From Acidobacteriaceae bacterium (GTDB lineage Bacteria > Acidobacteriota > Terriglobia > Terriglobales > Acidobacteriaceae): DNA of 7,277 bases. The position numbers and the translations under genes are program-made. Where the stretch lies: NCBI GenBank assembly GCA_027364815.1, contig DAHXOQ010000144.1, positions 1-7,277 of the forward strand. Direction: 5' to 3'. The notes under the pieces are model-generated. The model had not been told where the DNA came from, made no database searches, and saw only the letters and a program-made list of their open reading frames with translations. Of this stretch, positions 1 to 5,750 are shown piece by piece (position 1 is the first letter of the stretch; each line of letters starts with the position of its first letter).

Positions 1-2315
1 TGGTCAATATAGTTGACCTCTTCCATCGGCTCAATGAAGCGCAAACTCAGCTCCCCATTCTCAGCCTTCAGCATCTCGCCCGGAACTTTCACCCACTCGC
101 CCGGCCGCGGAATATTCTTCCTATCCGGCGTAAACCAATGTCCCACGACCCCCGCGCCAATTACATCCGTCACCAGCGTGTACTTCTTTCCATTCCACGC
201 AAACAACACCGGGCAACTGCTTCCGCGCCGGTCCGCTTCCTTGATCGCGACCACCTTCTCATGCGCTAAATCAATCTCATCCTGAAGCACGCCTGTCGGC
301 CACAAAATCCTGATCAAATCCACGCCTGTCGCATCGCCCAATCCAGCCAGCAAATGCGGTGAAGCCTGTGTCGCTAATCCGCTTGCACCCGCTATCTCCC
401 ACTTCTGCCAATGTCCACCGGCAAAAATCTCCACCTTCACGCCTATCGCCGTCTTGTTATCGGCAAATCCCGTCATGTCAATCCGCACAGAATGATTCGC
501 GCCCGTCCCCAGATTGTGCACCAGCACCGGCGCCGCATTCTCCTCGGTCACCAGCAAGCTCGCCGCACCATTTTCTTCCACCGCAATTAACCCACGCGGC
601 TTCGTCAGCTTCACCTTATCGAGGCCCAGAGCGCGCGACACATCCTCAAAGCTCCCATCCCCGCGATTTCTCAGCACCCGCAACTCAGGCCCGGCCTTCG
701 TCTCCACCAGCACCGCCAAATCCATCCATCCATCATTGTCGTAGTCGAGTGCCGTCCATCCCCATCCGCCCGTCGCATTCGCAATCGGCAGCGTCACGCG
801 CTCAAATCCGCGCCCAATATTCTTTGGCCCCGCAACGTTCTTCCACAGTGTCACACCCGGCGCGCCCGCATGTGTAAACACCAAATCCATCCATCCATCC
901 TTGTTGAAGTCCACCACCGCCACGCCCCGCGTCGTGCCAAGCTTCGCATCCCCGAAAACTTCCTGTGTTGGATACTTTCCCTCGCGCGGATTCACATACA
1001 GCAACGTCGTATCCCCCGCAATCGCAATATCCACCGCGCGGTCATTATTAAAGTCCGTCAAAATCGACGCCGTCGTATTTCCGCTGCCGCCAAATCCCGT
1101 CGGCTCTGTCATGTCGGCAAAAGTTTTATTCCCCATATTGCGCCACAACACATTCGCCGCATCTCCCGCCTTCAACGGCCGTCCCGTCACCAGCAGATCA
1201 AGAATTCCATCATGGTCGTAATCCACAAACGTCAATCCGCTCGCATGATTCTTCGCCGTCAACCCCGCTTCCGCCGTCACATCCTGAAACTTCCCCTTAC
1301 CCAAATTCCTGAACAGCAGCAGTTGATCATCGAGCGCAATCGCCAAATCATTAAACCCATCGCCGTCAAAATCGCCCACCGCGCACGCCGTCGCCCGGCC
1401 CTTCGCAACAATCCCCGCGCTCGCAGCGTCAATCTCCTCAAACCCGCCCTTCCCATTCGGATGCAGTATCACCACCGCCCCCGAAGCCTTCTGTGTGCTC
1501 TCGCGCATCAGTACAAAATCTTCCACTCCCGTCCCCGTCGCATCCAGCACACACGCCCCGCCTGTAAAACCCTTCGAGGTTGCCGCAGTCAACAAACTCT
1601 TCGCTTCATACTTCACGCTCACCGCTCCCCGCGCCAATCCTTCAGGCTCCACCACCGTCGACACCGTCGAATAATGACCCTGCTCCCCATACGCCAGCCC
1701 AATCGCGCTTGAAACTTTCGTTGTCGTCAAATGCCGGAACCTGGCAAAGTGCGGCTTCGCTTCCTCTGCCCGGCCCGTCCTCTGCAACGCCCTCGCCAAC
1801 GCAAACTCGCTCGATGCATGCAGCGGCTCAATCTCAAGCGCCTTCTTCAGAATCGCAATCGCCTGGTCAAACTCCTTTAGCTCCTGGTAGCAAACTCCCT
1901 CGTAGTAATACGAATCCACATCCCGGGGATCAATCGCCACCACGTGCTGAAAACTCTTCAGCGCATCATCCAGCTCATTCGCCGCGTGTTGCGCCAAACC
2001 CAGGTTGTACCAGGCCTGCGCGCTCTGCGGATCAAGCGCCAGCGCCGCGCTGAACGCAGCCTTGGCCTCGTCAATCTTTTGCAGATAAAGCAGCGCAATC
2101 CCCTTGTTGATCGCCGCTTGCGCCAGCTTCGGATCCTTCGCAAACGCCTCCGTAAACGTCGCCGCCGCACGCTCCGTCATCTGCTGGCCCATCTCCGCCA
2201 CGCCGCGGTTGTTAATCCGTATCGCTTCCGCGTCATTGTGCGTCTGGGCAAAGGCTAGAGGCGCAAGGAGAACGAGGTGCGCGAAGAGGGAGAGAGTTTT
2301 AACGGCGAGTCGCAT
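1..2315 (-). CDS. Exported TPR / FG-GAP (VCBS) / ASPIC-UnbV repeat protein, 3' end missing
   Basis: The frame stays open for 771 codons from the ATG at 2315 to the window edge, so the C-terminus is missing. Residues 1-23 form a signal peptide (hydrophobic core, then AFA before Gln24). Residues about 32-195 read as five TPR-like helical pairs, with units ending in ALDP, AIDP and EIEP. Five calcium-loop motifs follow at about 50-residue spacing: DFDGDG at 315, DYDHDG at 365, DFNNDR at 421 (Gly replaced by Arg), DFNKDG at 469 and DYDNDG at 524. This is the FG-GAP/VCBS propeller pattern. Residues about 603-690 match the ASPIC/UnbV domain, with a G-V-K-V stretch, then AGLGDA and RILWPTG near 669-675. 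A further region begins near SSCPVLFAWNGKK (Cys701). Such proteins (CRTAC1-like) are exported and thought to act in binding or adhesion; the substrate cannot be read from sequence. The start is supported by AGGA eight bases upstream. Family call is firm, role unknown. Confidence 0.9.
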   Translation of the reverse strand, partial: MRLAVKTLSLFAHLVLLAPLAFAQTHNDAEAIRINNRGVAEMGQQMTERAAATFTEAFAKDPKLAQAAINKGIALLYLQKIDEAKAAFSAALALDPQSAQAWYNLGLAQHAANELDDALKSFQHVVAIDPRDVDSYYYEGVCYQELKEFDQAIAILKKALEIEPLHASSEFALARALQRTGRAEEAKPHFARFRHLTTTKVSSAIGLAYGEQGHYSTVSTVVEPEGLARGAVSVKYEAKSLLTAATSKGFTGGACVLDATGTGVEDFVLMRESTQKASGAVVILHPNGKGGFEEIDAASAGIVAKGRATACAVGDFDGDGFNDLAIALDDQLLLFRNLGKGKFQDVTAEAGLTAKNHASGLTFVDYDHDGILDLLVTGRPLKAGDAANVLWRNMGNKTFADMTEPTGFGGSGNTTASILTDFNNDRAVDIAIAGDTTLLYVNPREGKYPTQEVFGDAKLGTTRGVAVVDFNKDGWMDLVFTHAGAPGVTLWKNVAGPKNIGRGFERVTLPIANATGGWGWTALDYDNDGWMDLAVLVETKAGPELRVLRNRGDGSFEDVSRALGLDKVKLTKPRGLIAVEENGAASLLVTEENAAPVLVHNLGTGANHSVRIDMTGFADNKTAIGVKVEIFAGGHWQKWEIAGASGLATQASPHLLAGLGDATGVDLIRILWPTGVLQDEIDLAHEKVVAIKEADRRGSSCPVLFAWNGKKYTLVTDVIGAGVVGHWFTPDRKNIPRPGEWVKVPGEMLKAENGELSLRFIEPMEEVNYID

Positions 2316-2323
2316 GATGGTGA

Positions 2324-2327
2324 TCCT
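2324..2327 (-). promoter_or_regulatory. Ribosome binding site of the TPR/FG-GAP gene
   Basis: AGGA on the minus strand lies eight bases before the ATG at 2315. It supports that start, which also places the signal peptide exactly at the N-terminus. Confidence 0.55.
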
Positions 2328-2341
2328 GGGCAGAATTTGTG

Positions 2342-2368
2342 CGCGCACATCCAATCAGCTCGTGCGCG
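2342..2368 (-). repeat. 7-bp inverted repeat in the leader of the TPR/FG-GAP gene
   Basis: CGCGCAC (2342-2348) and GTGCGCG (2362-2368) are perfect inverted copies separated by 13 bases. On the minus strand they would fold into a short GC-rich hairpin 26 to 52 bases ahead of the ATG at 2315. The right arm falls about where transcription would begin if the weak promoter at 2374-2402 is real. It could be an operator dyad or a 5' stabilising hairpin. There is no U-tract after it, so it is not a standard terminator. Chance cannot be excluded in GC-rich DNA. Confidence 0.35.
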
Positions 2369-2373
2369 GAGGC

Positions 2374-2402
2374 ATTATTAATAGTGTAATTCGCCGCATC
2401 AG
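2374..2402 (-). promoter_or_regulatory. Weak sigma70-like promoter candidate for the TPR/FG-GAP gene
   Basis: On the minus strand, CTGATG (2402-2397, three of six matches to TTGACA) is followed after 17 bases by AATAAT (2379-2374, five of six matches to TATAAT). It sits in an AT-rich patch within the gap. Transcription would start near 2367, giving a leader of about 52 bases. The -35 match is poor, so this is only a candidate. Confidence 0.25.
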
Positions 2403-2574
2403 ACTTTAATTCGCGCCAACCCGTCTCATAAACATTTATGCGGATCTATGGGGTTGTGTGAGCCTCGCATTAAACACCCGCTCCCGGCTGTTCTTCGTAT
2501 CGCTCAGGTGGAAAATATCTGGTTTGAATTTTGTTGATTCAATGAAATTGATTTATCAGACAGCGCCTTTGCCA

Positions 2575-2700
2575 CTATGGCTGCTCATCAACTCTCTCAA
2601 TTGCTTCAACCTCATCTACCGGCACGGAGCTCTCCTCCGCACACTTCTCAACCTCATCAGGTAGCCCATTCTGTATCGGATTTTCAATCGGCTCTGTCAT
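2575..2700 (-). CDS. 41-aa acidic small ORF, probable truncated fourth member of the paralog array
   Basis: ATG at 2700 and TAG at 2577-2575 enclose 41 codons. The peptide starts MTEPIENP and has 13 Asp/Glu against two Lys/Arg, with one Cys at position 20. This resembles the acidic N-terminal tails of the three upstream paralogs (compare MTEATEEE, MADEPENP, MEEEPVRP). The ORF begins 32 bases after the stop of the third paralog, close to the 36-base gap between the first two. It stops where the HAPHES motif and membrane segment should follow, and neither is present downstream. The ribosome site is weak (GCGGA, three bases from the ATG). It may be a decayed copy or a real small acidic protein made from the same transcript. 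A chance ORF is possible, but the position and composition argue against it. Confidence 0.5.
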   Translation of the reverse strand: MTEPIENPIQNGLPDEVEKCAEESSVPVDEVEAIERVDEQP

Positions 2701-2732
2701 ATTTCCGCTGCCAGGCTTTCCAGATTCAAAAA

Positions 2733-3686
2733 TCACTTGCCTTCATCATTGGTGTTCGCTTCAACCTGTAGAACCTTATCGGCCTCGCGCATCTGTAGGA
2801 TTTCCTCTTCAACCTTGCGCTGCTCCTCAGGCAATGACGGGTTGTGCGCAATTGAAGCAAGCTCTTCACGTGTCGGAGATGGCGCAAACTCTGGGAACTG
2901 CGAGTTCAAATTGCGCTGCGCATTCGCAAGCCGCCCTGTATAAAGCAATATCTGTGAAGTCATCAAGATCTGTTCATCCAACTGTGCGATACTTAATTTT
3001 CTCGGGTCAGGTTGTTGAATATTTACCAGTGAAATTTTTGATTTCGCATCTGCAAGTAAATCATTTGTCAATTTTGAAAGCCCGTCCAGTCGCTCATAGA
3101 TGGTGCCATACTTGGTTACCTCTGCCTGCGGCATATATTGCAACACATTGCTTTGTTGAGCTGTCTTCCAGGCAGAGTCAACGTAAGATATGTTCAATGA
3201 CGACCAGCTGAACTTTCCCGGCCATTGATCTTCAGCGGCGCCCGGGTGTTCTCTCAAATACTGATAGATCTTCAAATTCATCTCAAGAGTCGGCAGATAG
3301 CGGCGAAACTCTTGTGTCTCAATCGCAAATCGGCGGATATTCACCCGTTTCTCAATTTCCAAAGCTCTGCGCGTCTCCGCCACCTGGTGCCGGTGATGAA
3401 AATACTCCACCGTCTGCTCGAGTCCTATCGCCAGCAGCAACCCAACCGTCACAATTCCAATATGAATAAAAACATCCTTCCACGTGTGAATCGATTCGTG
3501 CGGCGCATGCGGCTCAATCATCTTTTCTTCCTCGACCTTCGCTGATTCACTGCCATCAACTTCATTCTTCGCGACTGAGTCCGGCTCATCAACGCCAGCA
3601 TCACCCATCGCCTCACTCGCACTCACCGGCAACGCACTCTCTGCTTCGGGCTGAACATCTCTTGGCCGTACCGGTTCTTCTTCCAT
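2733..3686 (-). CDS. Single-pass membrane protein of the tandem paralog family, copy 3 (317 aa)
   Basis: Function is not recognised. Residues 1-58 are acidic and low in complexity, likely disordered. HAPHESIHTWKD occupies 60-71, one hydrophobic segment spans about 72-90 (glycine-, valine- and leucine-rich, ending in GLEQ), and VEYFHHRHQVAETR follows at 93-106. The remaining 210 residues look mainly helical, with landmarks shared by the paralogs: YQYLREHPGA (141-150), WPG (155-157), AWKTAQ (172-177) and YMPQAEV (184-190). I chose the ATG at 3686, not the longer GTG at 3716. AAGGTGAG overlaps the stop of the preceding gene and sits six bases upstream as a near-ideal ribosome site, and this start gives the same type of acidic N-terminus as the other copies. 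Only ten bases separate it from copy 2, so translational coupling is likely. It is the last full-length gene of the array. Envelope location is inferred from the membrane segment. Confidence 0.85.
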   Translation of the reverse strand: MEEEPVRPRDVQPEAESALPVSASEAMGDAGVDEPDSVAKNEVDGSESAKVEEEKMIEPHAPHESIHTWKDVFIHIGIVTVGLLLAIGLEQTVEYFHHRHQVAETRRALEIEKRVNIRRFAIETQEFRRYLPTLEMNLKIYQYLREHPGAAEDQWPGKFSWSSLNISYVDSAWKTAQQSNVLQYMPQAEVTKYGTIYERLDGLSKLTNDLLADAKSKISLVNIQQPDPRKLSIAQLDEQILMTSQILLYTGRLANAQRNLNSQFPEFAPSPTREELASIAHNPSLPEEQRKVEEEILQMREADKVLQVEANTNDEGK

Positions 3687-3692
3687 CTCGCT

Positions 3693-3698
3693 CACCTT
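3693..3698 (-). promoter_or_regulatory. Ribosome binding site that decides the start of copy 3
   Basis: AAGGTG on the minus strand lies six bases before the ATG at 3686 and overlaps the TAA stop (3699-3697) of copy 2. A ribosome terminating on copy 2 would be placed directly at the copy 3 start. The GTG at 3716 has no comparable site, which argues for the shorter protein. Confidence 0.65.
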
Positions 3699-4638
3699 AC
3701 TTTGCCCCGCTCCCACTCGGTTGCACAGGCTGTTGCTCCGTCTCTTCTAAGGAATCCGCCGTTCGCATCCGTTTCACCTCATCCAGCACCACCTCATAAT
3801 CGTGCTTGGGAATTGTGATGTTGACGATTTTGTAAAACTCATTGATGTCAGGTGAAGGCACAAAGTCCGGATTCGCCCGATTGATATTAGATTGTTCATT
3901 CGTGCAATTTGAGTAATCACGGATCAATCGCGCTGTGTCCCGTATCTGCTCATCCAGTTGTGCCGATGTCAGTTTCGCAGGATCAGATTCTTCGATGTTG
4001 TTCACAAAAAGTTCGCGCTTGGTTTGCTTCGCCGTCTGATTCGCCTCAGTAAGTAGTGTCAGACGGTCATACAATACGCTCAAGTGGCGTACCTCTGCCT
4101 GCGGCATATAACGCAGCACATCATTCGCCTGGGCCGTCTTCCACACTGCATCTACATACCGCGGATAAATCGCAAGCCAGTGAATCTCCCCCGGCCATTT
4201 CGATGCCGGCGCTCCCGGATGCTCACGCAAATATTGATACACCGCGAGATTTGTTCGCAGCAACGGTAATATCCGGTGAATCTCCTCCGTCTCCGTTGCA
4301 AAATAATGGATATTCACCTGCCGCTCCGCATCCAGTGCCGCACGCGTCTCCGCCACCTGGTGCCGGTGATGAAAATACTCCACCACCTGCTCCAATCCAA
4401 CTGCCAGAAGCAGGCCTACCGTTATAACTCCAATATGAATCAAAATATCCTTCCAGGTATGGATGGATTCATGTGGCGCGTGAATTTCAATCATCGGCTC
4501 TTCCTCATCTTTGTCCGCTTCGCCTATCGCTGCTTCTGGCATAGATTCTTCAAGCGGCACAATGACATCCTTCTCTGCCGCGTCACTCTCGCCTGCCTTC
4601 TGTCTCTCCGGCATCTCTTCTTCCGTCGCTTCCGTCAT
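3697..4638 (-). CDS. Single-pass membrane protein of the tandem paralog family, copy 2 (313 aa)
   Basis: This is the middle copy. It has an acidic tail (residues 1-52, starting MTEATEEEMP), HAPHESIHTWKD at 53-64, one hydrophobic segment at about 65-82 and VEYFHHRHQVAETR at 86-99. The helical C-terminal part again carries YQYLREHPGA, WPG, VWKTAQ, YMPQAEV and LDEQI. It ends in a Gln/Pro/Ser/Gly tail. It is the most diverged of the three in the last hundred residues and has a Cys in that region. GAGG five bases before the ATG serves as ribosome site. The gene begins 36 bases after copy 1 and ends ten bases before copy 3, so all three should share a transcript. The hydrophobic segment is flanked by more Arg/Lys on its C-terminal side, which by the positive-inside rule would put the large domain in the cytoplasm and the acidic tail outside. 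That topology is uncertain. No known enzyme motif was seen. Confidence 0.85.
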   Translation of the reverse strand: MTEATEEEMPERQKAGESDAAEKDVIVPLEESMPEAAIGEADKDEEEPMIEIHAPHESIHTWKDILIHIGVITVGLLLAVGLEQVVEYFHHRHQVAETRAALDAERQVNIHYFATETEEIHRILPLLRTNLAVYQYLREHPGAPASKWPGEIHWLAIYPRYVDAVWKTAQANDVLRYMPQAEVRHLSVLYDRLTLLTEANQTAKQTKRELFVNNIEESDPAKLTSAQLDEQIRDTARLIRDYSNCTNEQSNINRANPDFVPSPDINEFYKIVNITIPKHDYEVVLDEVKRMRTADSLEETEQQPVQPSGSGAK

Positions 4639-4674
4639 CGTTCCCTCAAATCAACTTTCTAACCCTGCCCTCAA

Positions 4675-5616
4675 TCACTTTCCCGCTTCACCGGAATCCC
4701 CCGCTGCGCCCTGCGTTATCTCCTTCTCCCGCTTCGCCATCCGCGCCGATTCGTCCATCACTTCCTGCTTGTCTTCAGGCGTCGGTGCAAACTGAAGGAT
4801 CGCGCTGTAATCCTCCGTCGTCGGTCCACCGATGAAATCCTTATCAAAGCGAAAATAATTGCTCATCAGATTCGCTTCCTTCGCGTAAAGCAATATCGTC
4901 TCCGTCGTGTAGTCAATCGCGCGGTCCAGTTGCTCCGTTGTAAACTTCGACGCATCGGGATTCTCGATGAAAAACCGGAACGACTCGCGCTTCGCATCTA
5001 CCTTCGTCATGCTCAAATCATTCAGCGTCTTCAGCGCGTAGTAGAAACTGCTGAGTTTTCTTACCTCGTCCTGCGGCATATATTGCAGCACGTCGCTGCT
5101 CTGTGCAGTCCGCCACACCGCATCAATATAGTTGGCATTGTATGAGTACAAGTGCAGCTTCCCAGGCCACTTCTCCTTGGGCGCTCCCGGATGCTCCTTC
5201 AAATATTGATAGATCGACAAATTCATCTTCAACTGCGGCACAAACCTCCGCATCTCCTCCGTCTCCATTTGAAACCGAACAATGTTGATCTTCCTTTCTA
5301 TCCGAAGAGCCTCACGCGTCTCCGCCACCTGGTGCCGGTGATGAAAATACTCCACCGTCTGTTCCAGCCCAATTGCTATCAGCAATCCAACCGTAACAAT
5401 CCCTATATGGATAAAAACATCCTTCCACGTGTGGACGGATTCATGCGGCGCATGGACTTCAATCATGGGTATGACCTCGTCGTTCGCAATCTTCTCCGCA
5501 TTCGCCTCCTCTGCGCACCCTGCATCGTCCGCTGTGACAAAATTCTCCTCCGGCGCAGTTTCTTTCAAATCTGCGGGTGGCGCGGCTGGCCTCGGGTTCT
5601 CTGGTTCGTCTGCCAT
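4675..5616 (-). CDS. Single-pass membrane protein of the tandem paralog family, copy 1 (313 aa)
   Basis: This is the promoter-proximal copy and has the same length as copy 2. Residues 1-54 are acidic and Pro/Ala-rich (start MADEPENPRP). HAPHESVHTWKD is at 55-66, the hydrophobic segment at about 67-84 and VEYFHHRHQVAETR at 88-101. YQYLKEHPGA, KWPG, VWRTAQ and YMPQDEV follow in the same order as in the other copies. The ATG at 5616 is chosen. The in-frame GTG at 5649 would add a non-acidic 11-residue leader absent from the paralogs, and it overlaps the -10 element of the best promoter here. No Shine-Dalgarno is visible before the ATG (the leader is pyrimidine-rich), so the start rests on paralog length, N-terminal composition and the promoter. 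It is divergent from the sugar gene at 5751. Function unknown. Confidence 0.83.
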   Translation of the reverse strand: MADEPENPRPAAPPADLKETAPEENFVTADDAGCAEEANAEKIANDEVIPMIEVHAPHESVHTWKDVFIHIGIVTVGLLIAIGLEQTVEYFHHRHQVAETREALRIERKINIVRFQMETEEMRRFVPQLKMNLSIYQYLKEHPGAPKEKWPGKLHLYSYNANYIDAVWRTAQSSDVLQYMPQDEVRKLSSFYYALKTLNDLSMTKVDAKRESFRFFIENPDASKFTTEQLDRAIDYTTETILLYAKEANLMSNYFRFDKDFIGGPTTEDYSAILQFAPTPEDKQEVMDESARMAKREKEITQGAAGDSGEAGK

Positions 5617-5641
5617 TGGGGGAAGGGAAGATTGTCGCCAT

Positions 5642-5670
5642 CTTATCACCGCAACTCATCTACTAATCAA
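5642..5670 (-). promoter_or_regulatory. Sigma70-like promoter candidate for the paralog array
   Basis: On the minus strand, TTGATT (5670-5665, four of six to TTGACA) and GATAAG (5647-5642, four of six to TATAAT) are separated by 17 bases. Transcription would start near 5635, leaving a leader of about 19 bases before the ATG at 5616. This would exclude the GTG at 5649 as a start. It is the only good candidate between the divergent genes in this direction. Confidence 0.4.
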
Positions 5671-5723
5671 CACTTTTTGTCGCTTTTCTACCGCCCATCA
5701 TACTTCCCCTGACTCTCCAGATT

Positions 5724-5729
5724 TATACT
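5724..5729 (+). promoter_or_regulatory. Possible -10 element for the sugar operon
   Basis: TATACT matches TATAAT at five of six positions. I see no -35 hexamer at the right distance. Transcription would start near 5736, right at the in-frame GTG, leaving either a leaderless GTG start or a 15-base leader to the ATG at 5751. Single-hexamer evidence is weak. Confidence 0.3.
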
Positions 5730-5750
5730 CACACCGTGAAGACCCGCCAG

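Larger units (their letters stand above)
2316..2574. other. Gene-free gap between the paralog array and the TPR/FG-GAP gene
   Basis: This is the longest stretch without a gene in the window. It is more AT-rich than its surroundings. It contains the promoter candidate and inverted repeat described separately. I found no convincing small ORF with a ribosome site, no tRNA-like fold and no strong hairpin with a T-run that would end the array transcript. The sequence after the 41-codon ORF shows no recognisable remnant of the paralogs' membrane segment in any minus-strand frame. Confidence 0.6.
2733..5616 (-). repeat. Tandem array of three diverged gene copies, period about 972 bp
   Basis: The three paralogs are head-to-tail copies. 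A 42-bp block is identical in each, at 3370-3411, 4343-4384 and 5315-5356, so the copies are offset by 973 and 972 bp. The block encodes VEYFHHRHQVAETR. DNA on both sides is clearly related but carries many substitutions, including synonymous ones in the adjacent HAPHES and membrane-segment codons. A second conserved DNA patch encodes the YMPQ motif (near 3122, 4095 and 5068) but is not identical in all copies. The array arose by old tandem duplication; the invariant core suggests later gene conversion or nucleotide-level constraint. Confidence 0.85.
5617..5750. other. Divergent intergenic region between the membrane-protein array and the sugar operon
   Basis: These 134 bases must hold the promoters of both transcripts. 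The leftward candidate (5642-5670) and the rightward -10 element (5724-5729) do not overlap. The stretch between them contains a short T-rich patch (5673-5686). I see no clear operator palindrome shared by the two, so co-regulation is not supported by sequence. Confidence 0.5.

Noticed and set aside
718..903. TCCATCCATCC short tandem repeats at 721-733 and 886-900
   Set aside because: They encode the DGWMDL part of two calcium loops on the minus strand (DYDNDGWMD and DFNKDGWMD). Protein repeats explain them without a separate DNA repeat.
870..1712. 280-codon plus-strand open frame
   Set aside because: It lies antisense to the FG-GAP repeats, whose frame is continuous and rich in recognisable motifs. 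The translated product is Arg/His-rich without domain character, as expected for a GC-rich shadow frame.
2537..2553. Imperfect AT-rich inverted repeat (ATTCAAT / ATTGATT) as a terminator of the array
   Set aside because: It has one mismatch in seven, a three-base loop, no GC stem and no adjoining T-run, so it would not fold stably.
3480..5480. HAPHESxH motif as a metalloprotease (HExxH) site
   Set aside because: The order is HES-x-H with only two residues between Glu and the next His, which does not fit HExxH, and no third zinc ligand is evident.
5617..5649. GTG start at 5649 adding 11 residues to copy 1
   Set aside because: The added residues are unlike the acidic starts of the other copies, and the GTG overlaps the best -10 element for this gene.
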